Positions 32,709 through 41,662 of a DNA stretch of 64,000 bases are shown piece after piece (position 1 is the first letter of the stretch; every line of letters begins with the position of its first letter). The DNA comes from an uncultured Clostridia bacterium (lineage in GTDB: Bacteria; Bacillota; Clostridia; Lachnospirales; Anaerotignaceae). Made by a program: the position numbers and the translations under genes. The DNA is taken from NCBI GenBank assembly GCA_910586765.1, contig CAJUJJ010000003.1, forward strand, positions 1 to 64,000, written 5' to 3'. The notes beneath the pieces were generated by a model. That model did not search any database. It worked only from the letters and a program-made list of their open reading frames with translations, and was not told where the DNA came from.

Positions 32709-34160
32709 ATGAGTTCAAATCGTTTTAGTCCATTAGAGATAGACGCCATAGGTGAAATACTGAATATAAGTTTAGGAGCGTCAGCAACGGCAGTATCTAC
32801 AATGCTTAGTAAAAGAGTTGATATTACAACACCTAGAGTACAAGTTCTGACTGCCGAGGAATTTAAGTTTACGAATTTAGAACCTGCTATTGGAGTACAA
32901 ATTACATATGTGGCTGGTTTAGAAGGCACAAATGTAATGCTTTTAAAAAGGAAAGACGTAAAATCCATAGTAGAAATTCTGATGATGACAGAAATTCCAG
33001 ATGAAGAATTTGAATTAAATGAGTTAAATCTGAGTGCAATTTGTGAAGTTATGAATATGATGATGGGGGCATCGGCTACAGCACTTTCCGAATTTTTAGG
33101 AGAAGTGGTAGATATTTCAACACCAGAAGCATTTTCTATTGATGACATTCAAGGATTTAAAGATGACTGTTTTGCTGGAGAAGAAAAGATGGTTGTCATC
33201 AGTTTTGACTTGAAAATTGAAGACTATGTTGAAAGTGAATTTATGAATATGATGCCTGTCAAGCTAGCGAAAAAGTTAGTTTCTGCTTTTGGTGTACCAA
33301 TAGATGAAATGGCTGATGATGAGCCAGAACCAGAGCAAACACCGGTGGCGAGTGCAGATAGTGGCGGCGGCAATATGTCACAGGAAGAAATTGAGAAATT
33401 GCTGGGCAATGCAGCAGGTGCAACAGAACAAACACCAGCAGCGAGTGCAGATAGTGGTGGCGGCAATATGTCACAAGAAGAAATTGAGAAATTGCTGGGC
33501 AATGCAGCAGGTGCAACAGAACAAACACCAGCAGCAAGTGGAAGTAGTGGCGGTGGCAATATGTCACAAGAAGAAATTGAGAAATTGCTGGGCAATACAG
33601 CAAGCGAGGCAGCACCAGCACCACAACCGCAACCAATTCCTCAGCCACAACCAATCCCACAACCAATCCCACAGCCTATGCCAACAATGCAGCCACAAAT
33701 GCAGCAAATGGCTATGGCACCAGATATGATGCAGCAAATGTTGTATCAACAACAACAGATGATGCAGCAAATGATGCAACAGATGATAGGAACACAACCG
33801 CAAATGCAACAATCAAGTGAACCGAAGGTGATTAATGTGCAGCCTTTGCCAGTAGATAATTTAAAGGCATCAAAAGAAAACATAGGAGAAGAACAAAAAG
33901 AAAACCTGAATATGATACTTGGTGTACCATTGGAGGTTTCTGTAGAAATTGGTAGAACAAAGAAATTGGTAAAAGAGATATTGGAATTGTCACAAGGCTC
34001 TCTTGTTGTATTAGATAAATTGGCAGGTGACCAAGTTGATTTATATGTAAATGGTCAATGTATTGCTAAAGGTGATGTAGTAGTAGTAAATGATAATTTT
34101 GGTATTCGTATTACCGAAATTATTAAAAAGCAAGATTTAATAAAAGGTCTTGGAAAATAA
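32709..34160 (+). CDS. fliY: FliY: CheC-like phosphatase/FliN fusion of the motor switch, with triple CheY-binding-like repeat
   Basis: 483 aa. Residues 1-205 are a CheC-like domain with both phosphatase motifs (GEILNISLGASATA and CEVMNMMMGASATA, each with Glu and Asn). Residues 211-299 hold three 31-aa repeats, each with MSQEEIEKLLGN (at 223, 254 and 285), like the CheY-P-binding peptide of FliM/FliY. A Pro/Gln/Met-rich linker (300-370) precedes the C-terminal FliN domain (LGVPLEVSVEIGRTKKLVKE to IVVNDNFGIRITEI). In B. subtilis the peptide is single and N-terminal. It should dephosphorylate CheY-P at the switch and form part of the C-ring. Confidence 0.93.
   Translation: MSSNRFSPLEIDAIGEILNISLGASATAVSTMLSKRVDITTPRVQVLTAEEFKFTNLEPAIGVQITYVAGLEGTNVMLLKRKDVKSIVEILMMTEIPDEEFELNELNLSAICEVMNMMMGASATALSEFLGEVVDISTPEAFSIDDIQGFKDDCFAGEEKMVVISFDLKIEDYVESEFMNMMPVKLAKKLVSAFGVPIDEMADDEPEPEQTPVASADSGGGNMSQEEIEKLLGNAAGATEQTPAASADSGGGNMSQEEIEKLLGNAAGATEQTPAASGSSGGGNMSQEEIEKLLGNTASEAAPAPQPQPIPQPQPIPQPIPQPMPTMQPQMQQMAMAPDMMQQMLYQQQQMMQQMMQQMIGTQPQMQQSSEPKVINVQPLPVDNLKASKENIGEEQKENLNMILGVPLEVSVEIGRTKKLVKEILELSQGSLVVLDKLAGDQVDLYVNGQCIAKGDVVVVNDNFGIRITEIIKKQDLIKGLGK
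33341..33605 (+). repeat. Tandem 93-bp repeat inside fliY (about 2.8 copies)
   Basis: The block containing GGCAATATGTCACA...GAAGAAATTGAGAAA recurs with a period of exactly 93 nt (CAATATG at 33371, 33464 and 33557). Copies differ at a few synonymous sites (cagg/caag, gcgg/ggtgg). It is in frame and encodes the 31-aa repeated CheY-binding-like segment. Confidence 0.93.
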
Positions 34161-34274
34161 TAAAAAGTAAGAATCACTGCATAAAAGTTAAGTAATTTTT
34201 TTATTGTGCAGTAGATAAATTATATAAAATAAAAAAAATAAAAAAATGCGAATAGTGAAGAAAGGTATGGTAAA

Positions 34275-34634
34275 ATGGCTAAGATTTTGTTAGTTGATGA
34301 TGCAGCTTTTATGAGAATGATGGTAAAGGACGTATTGACTAAAAATGGTTACACAGATTTGTATGAGGCAGCAGATGGAGTGCAGGCAGTAGAGAAATAT
34401 GAAGAAGTACAACCAGATTTAGTAATTATGGATATTACAATGCCTAATATGGACGGCTTGGAAGCACTTAAAGCAATTAAGGGCAAACATGCTGATGCAA
34501 ATGTTGTAATGTGTTCTGCTATGGGACAGGAAGCAATGGTTATTGAAGCAATTAAATCTGGAGCAAAGGACTTTATTGTAAAACCTTTTAAACCAGATAG
34601 AGTTTTAAAAACAGTAACCACAATAGTTGGTTAA
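34275..34634 (+). CDS. cheY: Chemotaxis response regulator CheY
   Basis: 119 aa single receiver domain. Acidic pocket Asp8/Asp9 (LLVDDAAFMR), phosphoacceptor Asp53 in VIMDITMPNMDG, Thr/Ser position CSAMG, and Lys in FIVKPFKPDR. It lies between fliY and fliO, as in B. subtilis. Phosphorylated by CheA (not encoded here), it binds FliM and probably the FliY repeats. ATG with GAAAGG. The 114 nt before it hold an AT-rich stretch with a small CTGCA/TGCAG hairpin. Confidence 0.96.
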   Translation: MAKILLVDDAAFMRMMVKDVLTKNGYTDLYEAADGVQAVEKYEEVQPDLVIMDITMPNMDGLEALKAIKGKHADANVVMCSAMGQEAMVIEAIKSGAKDFIVKPFKPDRVLKTVTTIVG

Positions 34635-34670
34635 TGCAAGAGAGGACTGAGTGCTATCATAATACAAACA

Positions 34671-35012
34671 TTGCCCATGTTGGCAACTCTTGTAATAGTA
34701 ATAATACTGATAGTGTATTTAAGTTATTTGTTTAGTAAATTGGTTGCAAAAAGCTCCTTCAAAGCAGATAGTAGAGCAAAAGGCATAAAATTGCTGGACA
34801 GAGCGGTTGTGGGAACAGACCGCTCTATTGATATTATACAAGTGAATGAAAGATATTTTCTGATAGGAAATACTGCAACAAACATGGTATGTTTGGCAGA
34901 ACTTTCCAAAGAGGATATTGTGATTGAAAAAAAAGAATATGATGTAGAAAACGGCAGTAAATTATTTCAGAATATGATGTTTGATAAATGGAAAACAAAA
35001 AAAAAGAAATAA
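34671..35012 (+). CDS. fliO: Flagellar biosynthetic protein FliO/FliZ
   Basis: About 113 aa. One N-terminal TM (TLVIVIILIVYLSYLFSKLV) followed by a small cytoplasmic domain, IKLLDRAVVGTDRSIDIIQV and NERYFLIGNTATNMVCLAEL, which is the FliO pattern. It is a scaffold for FliP ring assembly. The start is uncertain: the TTG at 34671 has no ribosome site. AGAGAGGA at 34639 points to a start near 34647-34660, where the frame has only CTG/ATC/ATA codons. A non-canonical start is possible. Confidence 0.82.
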   Translation: MPMLATLVIVIILIVYLSYLFSKLVAKSSFKADSRAKGIKLLDRAVVGTDRSIDIIQVNERYFLIGNTATNMVCLAELSKEDIVIEKKEYDVENGSKLFQNMMFDKWKTKKKK

Positions 35013-35039
35013 TCGCTGATAGTTTTAGAGGTGTTTAAC

Positions 35040-35708
35040 ATGACAGATGCACTCATCAATGTCAATGGAAATAGTGTGCAAACATTAGAGATACTGTTTT
35101 TGTTGACAGTGATTTCGTTATTACCGTCTATATTGATGCTGATAACTGCCTTTACGAGAATTCTCATTGTGCTTTCTTTTTTGAGGAATGCCATTGGATT
35201 GCAAGGCACACCACCAAACTCTGTATTAATAGGGCTTGCATTGTTTATGACGTTGTTTATTATGACACCTGTTGTAGACGAGGTAAATGAAACTGCGTAT
35301 GTGCCGTATAAGAATGAAGAAATTTCTCAAGTAGAGGCATTGGAAAGAGCAAGTGTACCAATAAAAAGGTTTATGTTAGAGAATACAAAACCAGACTCAT
35401 TAAATTTGTTTTTGGATTTTGCAAATATTCAATATCCACAAACAATAGAACAGCAGGTGACAGATTTGCCTATGCGAGTTGTAATACCAGCATTTATGAC
35501 AAGTGAATTGTCAAGAGCATTTGTAATGGGATTTTTGTTGTTCATACCATTTTTATTGATAGATATAGTGGTATCAAGTACATTAATGTCCATGGGTATG
35601 ATTATGTTGCCACCAGCAACAATATCGTTGCCTTTTAAAATATTGCTTTTTGTAACTGTAGATGGGTGGCATTTGTTGTTTTCGACTCTTGTTTATAGTT
35701 TTAATTAG
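35040..35708 (+). CDS. fliP: Flagellar export gate protein FliP
   Basis: 222 aa. Signatures ILMLITAFTRILIVLSFLRN AIGLQGTPPNSVLIGLALFM and the late FLLFIPFLLIDIVVSSTLMS MGMIMLPPATISLPFKILLF are fully conserved. Pentameric core of the FliPQR gate. The N-terminal region before TM1 is short, so a cleaved signal peptide is not evident. The start is the ATG at 35040; the GTG at 35031 is part of the AGAGGTG ribosome site. Confidence 0.96.
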   Translation: MTDALINVNGNSVQTLEILFLLTVISLLPSILMLITAFTRILIVLSFLRNAIGLQGTPPNSVLIGLALFMTLFIMTPVVDEVNETAYVPYKNEEISQVEALERASVPIKRFMLENTKPDSLNLFLDFANIQYPQTIEQQVTDLPMRVVIPAFMTSELSRAFVMGFLLFIPFLLIDIVVSSTLMSMGMIMLPPATISLPFKILLFVTVDGWHLLFSTLVYSFN

Positions 35709-35725
35709 CGAAGGAGGAGAAAATT

Positions 35726-35986
35726 ATGACAAATTCAGAAGTAATGTCTGTCATGCAGTCTGCTCTTGTTGTTGGCGTAAAACTTGCAGCACCTATATTG
35801 CTGTTAAGTATGTTTTTGGGAATATTAATTTCCATTATACAGGCAGCAACACAAATTCATGAACAAACGATTACATTTGTGCCTAAGCTCATAATTATTA
35901 TAGCACTTTGTTTATTCAGCGGAAGTTGGATGTTAGAAACATTGCAGGATTATACTTATGAATTGTTTCAAATGATGTTATTATAA
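35726..35986 (+). CDS. fliQ: Flagellar export gate protein FliQ
   Basis: 86 aa with two membrane helices (about 13-38 and 50-75). ALVVGVKLAAPILLLSMFLG ILISIIQAATQIHEQTITFV PKLIIIIALCLFSGSWML is typical FliQ. AAGGAGG site; 17 nt after fliP and 18 nt before fliR. Confidence 0.96.
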   Translation: MTNSEVMSVMQSALVVGVKLAAPILLLSMFLGILISIIQAATQIHEQTITFVPKLIIIIALCLFSGSWMLETLQDYTYELFQMMLL

Positions 35987-36004
35987 AAGGCGAGGTTTAA
36001 TATT

Positions 36005-36769
36005 GTGCTGGAACCAAATCGTTTTATGTTTTTTACATTAGTATTAATGAGAATGTCAGGTATGATATTGTTTAATCCTATACTAGGAAGAAGGAACATA
36101 CCAGCAGCAGTAAAAGCAGGTATGATTATGGCATTAACAATAATTGTTTCTAGTTTTTATAATGGTGCAGTAGAGCAGCCTAATACAATAATAGAATATG
36201 CTGTATTGTTGTTAAAGGAATGTGCAGTAGGCTATATTGCAGGGTTTATCATCAGTTTATTTTTATATATCATTATACTTGCTGGAGAATTTATTGATAT
36301 GCAATTAGGTTTATCTATGGCAAAAATATATGATAGTCAAAGTAATGCCTCCATTTCAATGAGTGCAACACTTTATAATATATTGTATATGTTGTTATTT
36401 TTTGCTTTAAATGGTCATATTGCATTAATTCATGCTATATTAACCTCCTCTGAAGTCATACCTTATGGGGAGGTTGTTTTAAATCAGGTAGCGTATCAAA
36501 TGATATGGGACGTATTTATACAATGTACCGTTGCAGGAATACAGCTTTCCTTTCCTATATTGGCAGCAGAATTAATTTGTGAAATGGGTGTAGGAATACT
36601 GATGAAAACAATACCACAAATCAATGTGTTTGTTATCAATATACAAGCAAAGGTATTGATAGGAATATTGATATTGTTGATGATGTCTGTGCCTATGGAG
36701 GAATTTATAAGAGGATTGATACCACAAACAATAGATGGTTTTAGAGAAATACTTCAATTATTAAAGTAA
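36005..36769 (+). CDS. fliR: Flagellar export gate protein FliR
   Basis: 254 aa, about six TMs. FMFFTLVLMRMSGMILFNPI LGRRNIPAAVKAG at the N terminus and QLSFPILAAELICEMGVGIL MKTIPQINVFVINI are standard FliR blocks. GTG start with GCGAGG upstream. It completes the FliP5Q4R1 gate. A separate flhB follows, so there is no FliR-FlhB fusion of the kind found in some clostridia. Confidence 0.95.
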   Translation: MLEPNRFMFFTLVLMRMSGMILFNPILGRRNIPAAVKAGMIMALTIIVSSFYNGAVEQPNTIIEYAVLLLKECAVGYIAGFIISLFLYIIILAGEFIDMQLGLSMAKIYDSQSNASISMSATLYNILYMLLFFALNGHIALIHAILTSSEVIPYGEVVLNQVAYQMIWDVFIQCTVAGIQLSFPILAAELICEMGVGILMKTIPQINVFVINIQAKVLIGILILLMMSVPMEEFIRGLIPQTIDGFREILQLLK

Positions 36770-36810
36770 TGTAGAAATAGAAAAAAACGCCTATAAAGGG
36801 GGGAGCAACA

Positions 36811-37887
36811 TTGGCGGCAGATGAAAAAACCGAACAAGCCACCCCCAAGAAGCGACGAGACGAGCGAAAGAAAGGTAATATCTTTTTAAGTAAAGATGTT
36901 GTAGTTGTTGCGTCGCTTCTTGGTACATTTTTTTCTTTAAAGCTGTTGTTTCCGGGAATGTATGAAGCAATCAGTACATTTTTGGTTAAATATATGAATT
37001 ATGCTTCAGTAAAAACGGAAGTAACAGCAGAATTTGTGTCAGATATGACAATAGAAATGATTGTTACGTTTGTGAGAGTATGTGTACCGCTTTTAATGAT
37101 TGCTGTACTTTTGGCGATTGTAGCAACAGCAGCACAAACAAAGCTCTTATTTTCAACAGACGCATTAAAACCTAAATTTAGTAGATTAAGCCCTTTACAA
37201 GGTTTTAAAAGATTATTTTCGTCAAAAAGTCTAGTAGAAGTATTAAAAGGGATTATAAAAATCAGCATTTTAATATGGATTATGTATGACTTTTTTATAG
37301 GGCAGTTGATTAATTTTGAAAGAACATTAAAATTAGATTTAATTTCTTCTACTGCATTTGTATTAGATTGTGTAATGAAATTAGTTATGAAAGTAAGTAT
37401 TGCATTTGTAGCGATTTCTGCTTTTGACTATTTTTATCAATGGTGGGATTATGAAAAGCAGTTGAAGATGTCAAAACAAGAAGTAAAAGAGGAATATAAA
37501 CAAACAGAAGGAAATCCTCAAATTAAAGGAAAAATTAAAGAATTGCAAAGAAGAATGGCTATGTCAAGAATGATGCAGTCCGTTCCGACAGCAGACGTAG
37601 TATTGAGAAATCCAAGTCATTTTGCAGTTGCGTTGAAATATGATGGAGAAAAGGACGCAGCACCTATTGTTGTAGCAAAAGGACAGGACGAAATTGCATT
37701 CAAGATTATACAAATTGCAGAAGAAAATGGTGTTCAGGTAGTAGAAAATAAACCTGTAGCAAGGGCATTGTATGCTATGACAAAAGTATCAGGTATGATA
37801 CCAGAGGAATTTTATGGTACAGTGGCAGAAATTCTTGTGTATGTTTATAAACTTGAAGGTAAAGATTTAATGGGAAAAAAGAAATAA
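36811..37887 (+). CDS. flhB: Flagellar export specificity switch protein FlhB
   Basis: 358 aa. The basic N terminus (EKTEQATPKKRRDERKKGNI) is the family start; four TMs lie between about 30 and 205, followed by the linker and cytoplasmic FlhB-C domain. The autocleavage motif, normally NPTH, reads N-P-S-H at 267-270 (VVLRNPSHFAVALKY). Cleavage lets FliK switch substrate class; Ser for Thr is conservative, so cleavage is probably retained. TTG start after AAAGGGGGG. Confidence 0.95.
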   Translation: MAADEKTEQATPKKRRDERKKGNIFLSKDVVVVASLLGTFFSLKLLFPGMYEAISTFLVKYMNYASVKTEVTAEFVSDMTIEMIVTFVRVCVPLLMIAVLLAIVATAAQTKLLFSTDALKPKFSRLSPLQGFKRLFSSKSLVEVLKGIIKISILIWIMYDFFIGQLINFERTLKLDLISSTAFVLDCVMKLVMKVSIAFVAISAFDYFYQWWDYEKQLKMSKQEVKEEYKQTEGNPQIKGKIKELQRRMAMSRMMQSVPTADVVLRNPSHFAVALKYDGEKDAAPIVVAKGQDEIAFKIIQIAEENGVQVVENKPVARALYAMTKVSGMIPEEFYGTVAEILVYVYKLEGKDLMGKKK

Positions 37888-37943
37888 GAAAACACAAGTG
37901 ATAAAAAAGACTTATTTTTTACATATAACATTTTGATTGGAAA

Positions 37944-40046
37944 ATGGTGAAATCTATGAAAAATGCGTTAAATTATATCGTATCCATATTTGTAATTATC
38001 ATAGTATTATTGTTAATTATTCCTCTGCCTGTTTGGCTGTTGGATATGATGTTTATATTAAATATTTCCCTTTCTTTGATTATATTGCTGATTTCTATGC
38101 AAATTAAAGAGTCATTGGAATTTTCCATATTTCCCTCATTGCTTTTAATTACAACGTTGTTTAGAATTGGTTTAAATATATCGTCAACACGTTTGATATT
38201 AACAAAAGCAGGTGCAGCAGGGGAAGTAATAAAGGCATTTGGAACATTTGTATTACAGGGAAATATCGTTGTTGGTGTTATTATATTCTTAATTATAGTA
38301 TTGGTACAATTTTTGGTTATTACAAAAGGTGCCGAACGTGTTGCTGAAGTTGCAGCTAGATTTACATTGGACGCTATGCCAGGTAAACAAATGGCAATTG
38401 ATGCAGACTTGAGTTCTGGTTTGATAACAGAAGAAGAGTCACGTATTAGAAGATATAAAATACAAAAAGAAGCAGACTTCTATGGTTCTATGGACGGTGC
38501 TACAAAGATTGTAAAAGGCGATGCCATTATGTCTATTATTATAACAGCAACAAACTTTATTGCTGGTACAATTATCGGTATGGTACAGTCTACAATGACA
38601 TTTAGCGAAGTGCTTTCTGTATACTCCATTGCAACAATAGGTGATGGTCTTGTATCACAGATACCGGCACTTTTGATTTCTACCGCAACAGGTATGATAG
38701 TAACAAGAGCAGTTTCAGATGGAAGTTTGAATAATGACGTAGCAACACAATTTTTAGCACAGCCACAAGCACTTATGATGGGTGGCGGTATTATGGCAGT
38801 GGTTTCTGTAATACCTGGTATGCCACATATTCCTTTAATTGTGGTAGGTGCAATATTGCTTGCGATTGGCTGGAGAGCATCAAGCCGTATGAAAGCATTG
38901 ATAGCAGCAGATGCAGCAGTAACTGCTCCAGGTGGTGGTACAGTAGGAACAATTCCAGAAGAAGAAGCACCAGCACCAATGAGCGAAAATGACTTTTATA
39001 AAGATATTAATAATGTGTATTCTTTGTTGAATGTAGAACCTATTGAAATGGAAATAGGATATAGTTTGATACCTCTTGTAGATGAGTCAAGTGGAGGTAA
39101 ATTGATAGAACGTATTGTTATATTTAGAAGACAATATGCACAGGATATGGGATTTGTTATTCCTTCCATTAGATTGAGGGACAGTTCTAATTTGAATACA
39201 AATCAATATGTTATTAATATAAAAGGAGAAGAAGTAGCAAAAGGCGAAATATTAATTGATTATTATTTAGCTTTAGAGCCACCAAATCCAGCAGGTGAAA
39301 TTGATGGTATTGAAACAATAGAACCATCTTATGGTATTCCAAGTAAATGGATTACACCAGAAAACAAAGAAATGGCAGAAATTTATGGTTATACAGTAAT
39401 TGACCCACTTTCAGTAATGTTAACACATTTATCTGAAACAGTGAAAAAGCACGCATATGAATTGTTAACAAGAAATGAAGTAATGCAGTTAATTGAAAAT
39501 ACAAAAAAAGTGTCACCAGATTTAATAGAAGAAACATTTCCAAATGTGCTAACATATGGAACGTTCCAAAAAATATTGTCTAATCTATTAAAAGAAGGTG
39601 TACCAATAAAAGATATGGAAACAATATTAGAAACCATTGTGGATTCTTCTGCAACAACAAGAGATTTAGATACCATTACAGAAAATATACGTATTGCATT
39701 AAAACGTACAATTACAAGAAAATTCTGTGAAGGCGGACAAATGAAAGTAATTACATTAGATGCAGAAGTAGAAAAAGCAATTATTGCTGGCTTAACAAAG
39801 GGCGAGCAAGGAATTTATATTTCAATGAGTCCAGAATTGATGCAGAAATTGATTGGACAGATTAGTGAACAAATGAAGAAATTTAATGAACTTTCTCAAA
39901 CACCAATTATATTAACAAGCAATGTAGTCAGGGCTTATTTTTACAGGCTTATAGAGCAATTTTTTCCAAACATTTATGTGCTTTCCTTTAATGAAATAGC
40001 AAATAATGTACAGATACAAGCGATTGGTAACATTGTATTATCATAA
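37944..40046 (+). CDS. flhA: Flagellar export gate protein FlhA
   Basis: 700 aa, normal size. N-terminal TMs (about 10-300) include LLITTLFRIGLNISSTRLIL and the FHIPEP-region equivalent FTLDAMPGKQMAIDADLSSG LITEEESRIRR. The cytoplasmic domain (about 340-690) docks chaperone-substrate complexes and begins at DVYSLL-like NNVYSLLNVEPIEMEIGYSL. The ATG at 37944 has a weak site; the ATG at 37956 with GGTGA is an alternative. flhF and flhG, usually next, are absent; sigD follows after 29 nt. Confidence 0.96.
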   Translation: MVKSMKNALNYIVSIFVIIIVLLLIIPLPVWLLDMMFILNISLSLIILLISMQIKESLEFSIFPSLLLITTLFRIGLNISSTRLILTKAGAAGEVIKAFGTFVLQGNIVVGVIIFLIIVLVQFLVITKGAERVAEVAARFTLDAMPGKQMAIDADLSSGLITEEESRIRRYKIQKEADFYGSMDGATKIVKGDAIMSIIITATNFIAGTIIGMVQSTMTFSEVLSVYSIATIGDGLVSQIPALLISTATGMIVTRAVSDGSLNNDVATQFLAQPQALMMGGGIMAVVSVIPGMPHIPLIVVGAILLAIGWRASSRMKALIAADAAVTAPGGGTVGTIPEEEAPAPMSENDFYKDINNVYSLLNVEPIEMEIGYSLIPLVDESSGGKLIERIVIFRRQYAQDMGFVIPSIRLRDSSNLNTNQYVINIKGEEVAKGEILIDYYLALEPPNPAGEIDGIETIEPSYGIPSKWITPENKEMAEIYGYTVIDPLSVMLTHLSETVKKHAYELLTRNEVMQLIENTKKVSPDLIEETFPNVLTYGTFQKILSNLLKEGVPIKDMETILETIVDSSATTRDLDTITENIRIALKRTITRKFCEGGQMKVITLDAEVEKAIIAGLTKGEQGIYISMSPELMQKLIGQISEQMKKFNELSQTPIILTSNVVRAYFYRLIEQFFPNIYVLSFNEIANNVQIQAIGNIVLS

Positions 40047-40075
40047 AATAGGCAACGAGGACAGGGGAGATAGGT

Positions 40076-40861
40076 ATGCTTTCTCAAAAAGAATTGGATA
40101 CAAAAACAAATGAAGAGCTGCTTATACTGTATAAACAAACCAATGACCAAAAAATAAAACAAACATTGGTGCTGCGATATATCTATATTGTCAAAAATAT
40201 TGCTATGCAAATGAGAGGAATTTACTTGGGTTTTTCTCAAATTGATGATATAATTAATGAAGGTGTTTTAGCAATTATGACAGCGATTGATAAATTTGAC
40301 ATCAATAAACACGTAAAATTTGAAACATATATTTCAAAGAGAATACGAGGAATGATTATTGATATTGCTAGAAAGCAAGATTGGGTTCCTAGAAGTATAC
40401 GAAAAAGTGCCAAAGAAATAGAGGAAGCACAAAATATATTAAGTCATCAGTTGGGAAGAACACCAACAGATGAAGAAGTAGCAAATCACCTTCAAATTAG
40501 TGTAAAAAAATATAAAGAAGACTTGGGAAAAACAGGAACATTTAATTTACTTTCTTTGGATATGCTTATGGAAGAAGAAGGCGTTGGACAGAAATCTGGC
40601 GGAATATTAAAAAATACAAATGAACTGTTGCCAGAGCAGTATTTACAGAAAAAAGAAACAGCAGCGGCGTTAAAAGAGGGATTGGCTTCTTTGAGAGAAA
40701 AAGAGCAAATGGTACTATCTCTTTATTATATCAATGAATTAAATATGAAAGAAATATCTGTAGTAATGCAGGTAAGTGAACCAAGAATTTCTCAAATTCA
40801 TGCAAATGCGATACGTAAACTAAGAAATTATATGCAACGTTTTTTTGATGAAAAAGAATAG
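40076..40861 (+). CDS. sigD: Flagellar RNA polymerase sigma factor (SigD/FliA)
   Basis: 261 aa sigma-70 family factor of the WhiG/FliA group. Region 2: QIDDIINEGVLAIMTAIDKF and KFETYISKRIRGMIIDIARK QDWVPRS. Region 3: LSHQLGRTPTDEEVANHLQI. Region 4 helix-turn-helix: NMKEISVVMQVSEPRISQIH. It should direct late flagellar genes with TAAAGTTT/GCCGATAT-type promoters, as seen before flagellin and flgM here, and be held by FlgM (62487-62786). Confidence 0.95.
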   Translation: MLSQKELDTKTNEELLILYKQTNDQKIKQTLVLRYIYIVKNIAMQMRGIYLGFSQIDDIINEGVLAIMTAIDKFDINKHVKFETYISKRIRGMIIDIARKQDWVPRSIRKSAKEIEEAQNILSHQLGRTPTDEEVANHLQISVKKYKEDLGKTGTFNLLSLDMLMEEEGVGQKSGGILKNTNELLPEQYLQKKETAAALKEGLASLREKEQMVLSLYYINELNMKEISVVMQVSEPRISQIHANAIRKLRNYMQRFFDEKE

Positions 40862-40874
40862 GGGGTGAGTAGGC

Positions 40875-41639
40875 GTGTCAAAGGGGTTTTATCATTTAAC
40901 TTCAGGTATGCTTACACAAAATAGAAATTTAGCAGTAATAGGAAATAATATGACAAACGCAGCAACACCAGGTTTTAAATCTGATGAATTTATCACAACA
41001 ACATTTCAAAATGAGATGTTTTCAAGATATGGAAATATCAATCATGAAGATGGTCAAGAATTAGGTACAACATCGTCTATGATTACAGCAGGTGAAGTAA
41101 CCATAACAGACTATACACAAGGAATATTTGAGCCAACAGATATGAATATGGATTTTGCGATAGCAGGGCCTGGTTTTTTTCAAGTACAGACAGTAGATGG
41201 ATTAATGTATACAAGAAATGGTGCATTTATAGTAGATGATGAAGGCTACATAGCATTACAGCACGCAGGACGTGTATTAGGAGAAGATAATCAACCCATT
41301 TATATTGGCACAGATAATATACAAGCGTTAGATGATGGCACAATATTAACAGCAGATGGTAACACTGTTTTAGGAAGATTAGGCATTGTAGATTTTCAAG
41401 ATTATAATGGAATACAAAAATCAAAACAGGAGGGGCTATTTACAGCGATAGGCGGTCAGCAACCTGCACCAGTGGATACTCCTATAGAGTGGAAAATGCT
41501 AGAAAAATCTAATGTAGATTTGGTAAAACAAATGACAGATATGATGGCTAGTGAAAGAGCATTACAAAGTGCAGCACAAGTATTAAAAATGTATGACCAA
41601 CTGTTAGGAAAGGCAACAACAGAAATTGGCAGAGTATAA
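40875..41639 (+). CDS. flgF: Flagellar hook-basal body (distal rod) protein, FlgF-type
   Basis: 254 aa. N-terminal rod motif FYHLTSGMLTQNRNLAVIGN NMTNAATPGFKSDEF, middle GPGFFQVQTVDGLMYTRNGA and C-terminal KSNVDLVKQMTDMMASERAL QSAAQVLKMYDQLLGKA define the FlgF/FlgG family. It is the first of two paralogues; FlgF versus FlgG is decided by order and by similarity to the B. subtilis FlhO/FlhP pair, not by a unique motif. GTG start after GGGGGTGAG. 24 nt to flgG. Confidence 0.85.
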   Translation: MSKGFYHLTSGMLTQNRNLAVIGNNMTNAATPGFKSDEFITTTFQNEMFSRYGNINHEDGQELGTTSSMITAGEVTITDYTQGIFEPTDMNMDFAIAGPGFFQVQTVDGLMYTRNGAFIVDDEGYIALQHAGRVLGEDNQPIYIGTDNIQALDDGTILTADGNTVLGRLGIVDFQDYNGIQKSKQEGLFTAIGGQQPAPVDTPIEWKMLEKSNVDLVKQMTDMMASERALQSAAQVLKMYDQLLGKATTEIGRV

Positions 41640-41662
41640 TAATACAATAGGAGGCAATAAGT

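Noticed and set aside
33224..33812. Alternate-frame ORFs across the fliY repeat
   Set aside because: They arise from the 93-bp tandem repeat and the Pro/Gln/Met linker; the fliY frame has clear domains on both sides.
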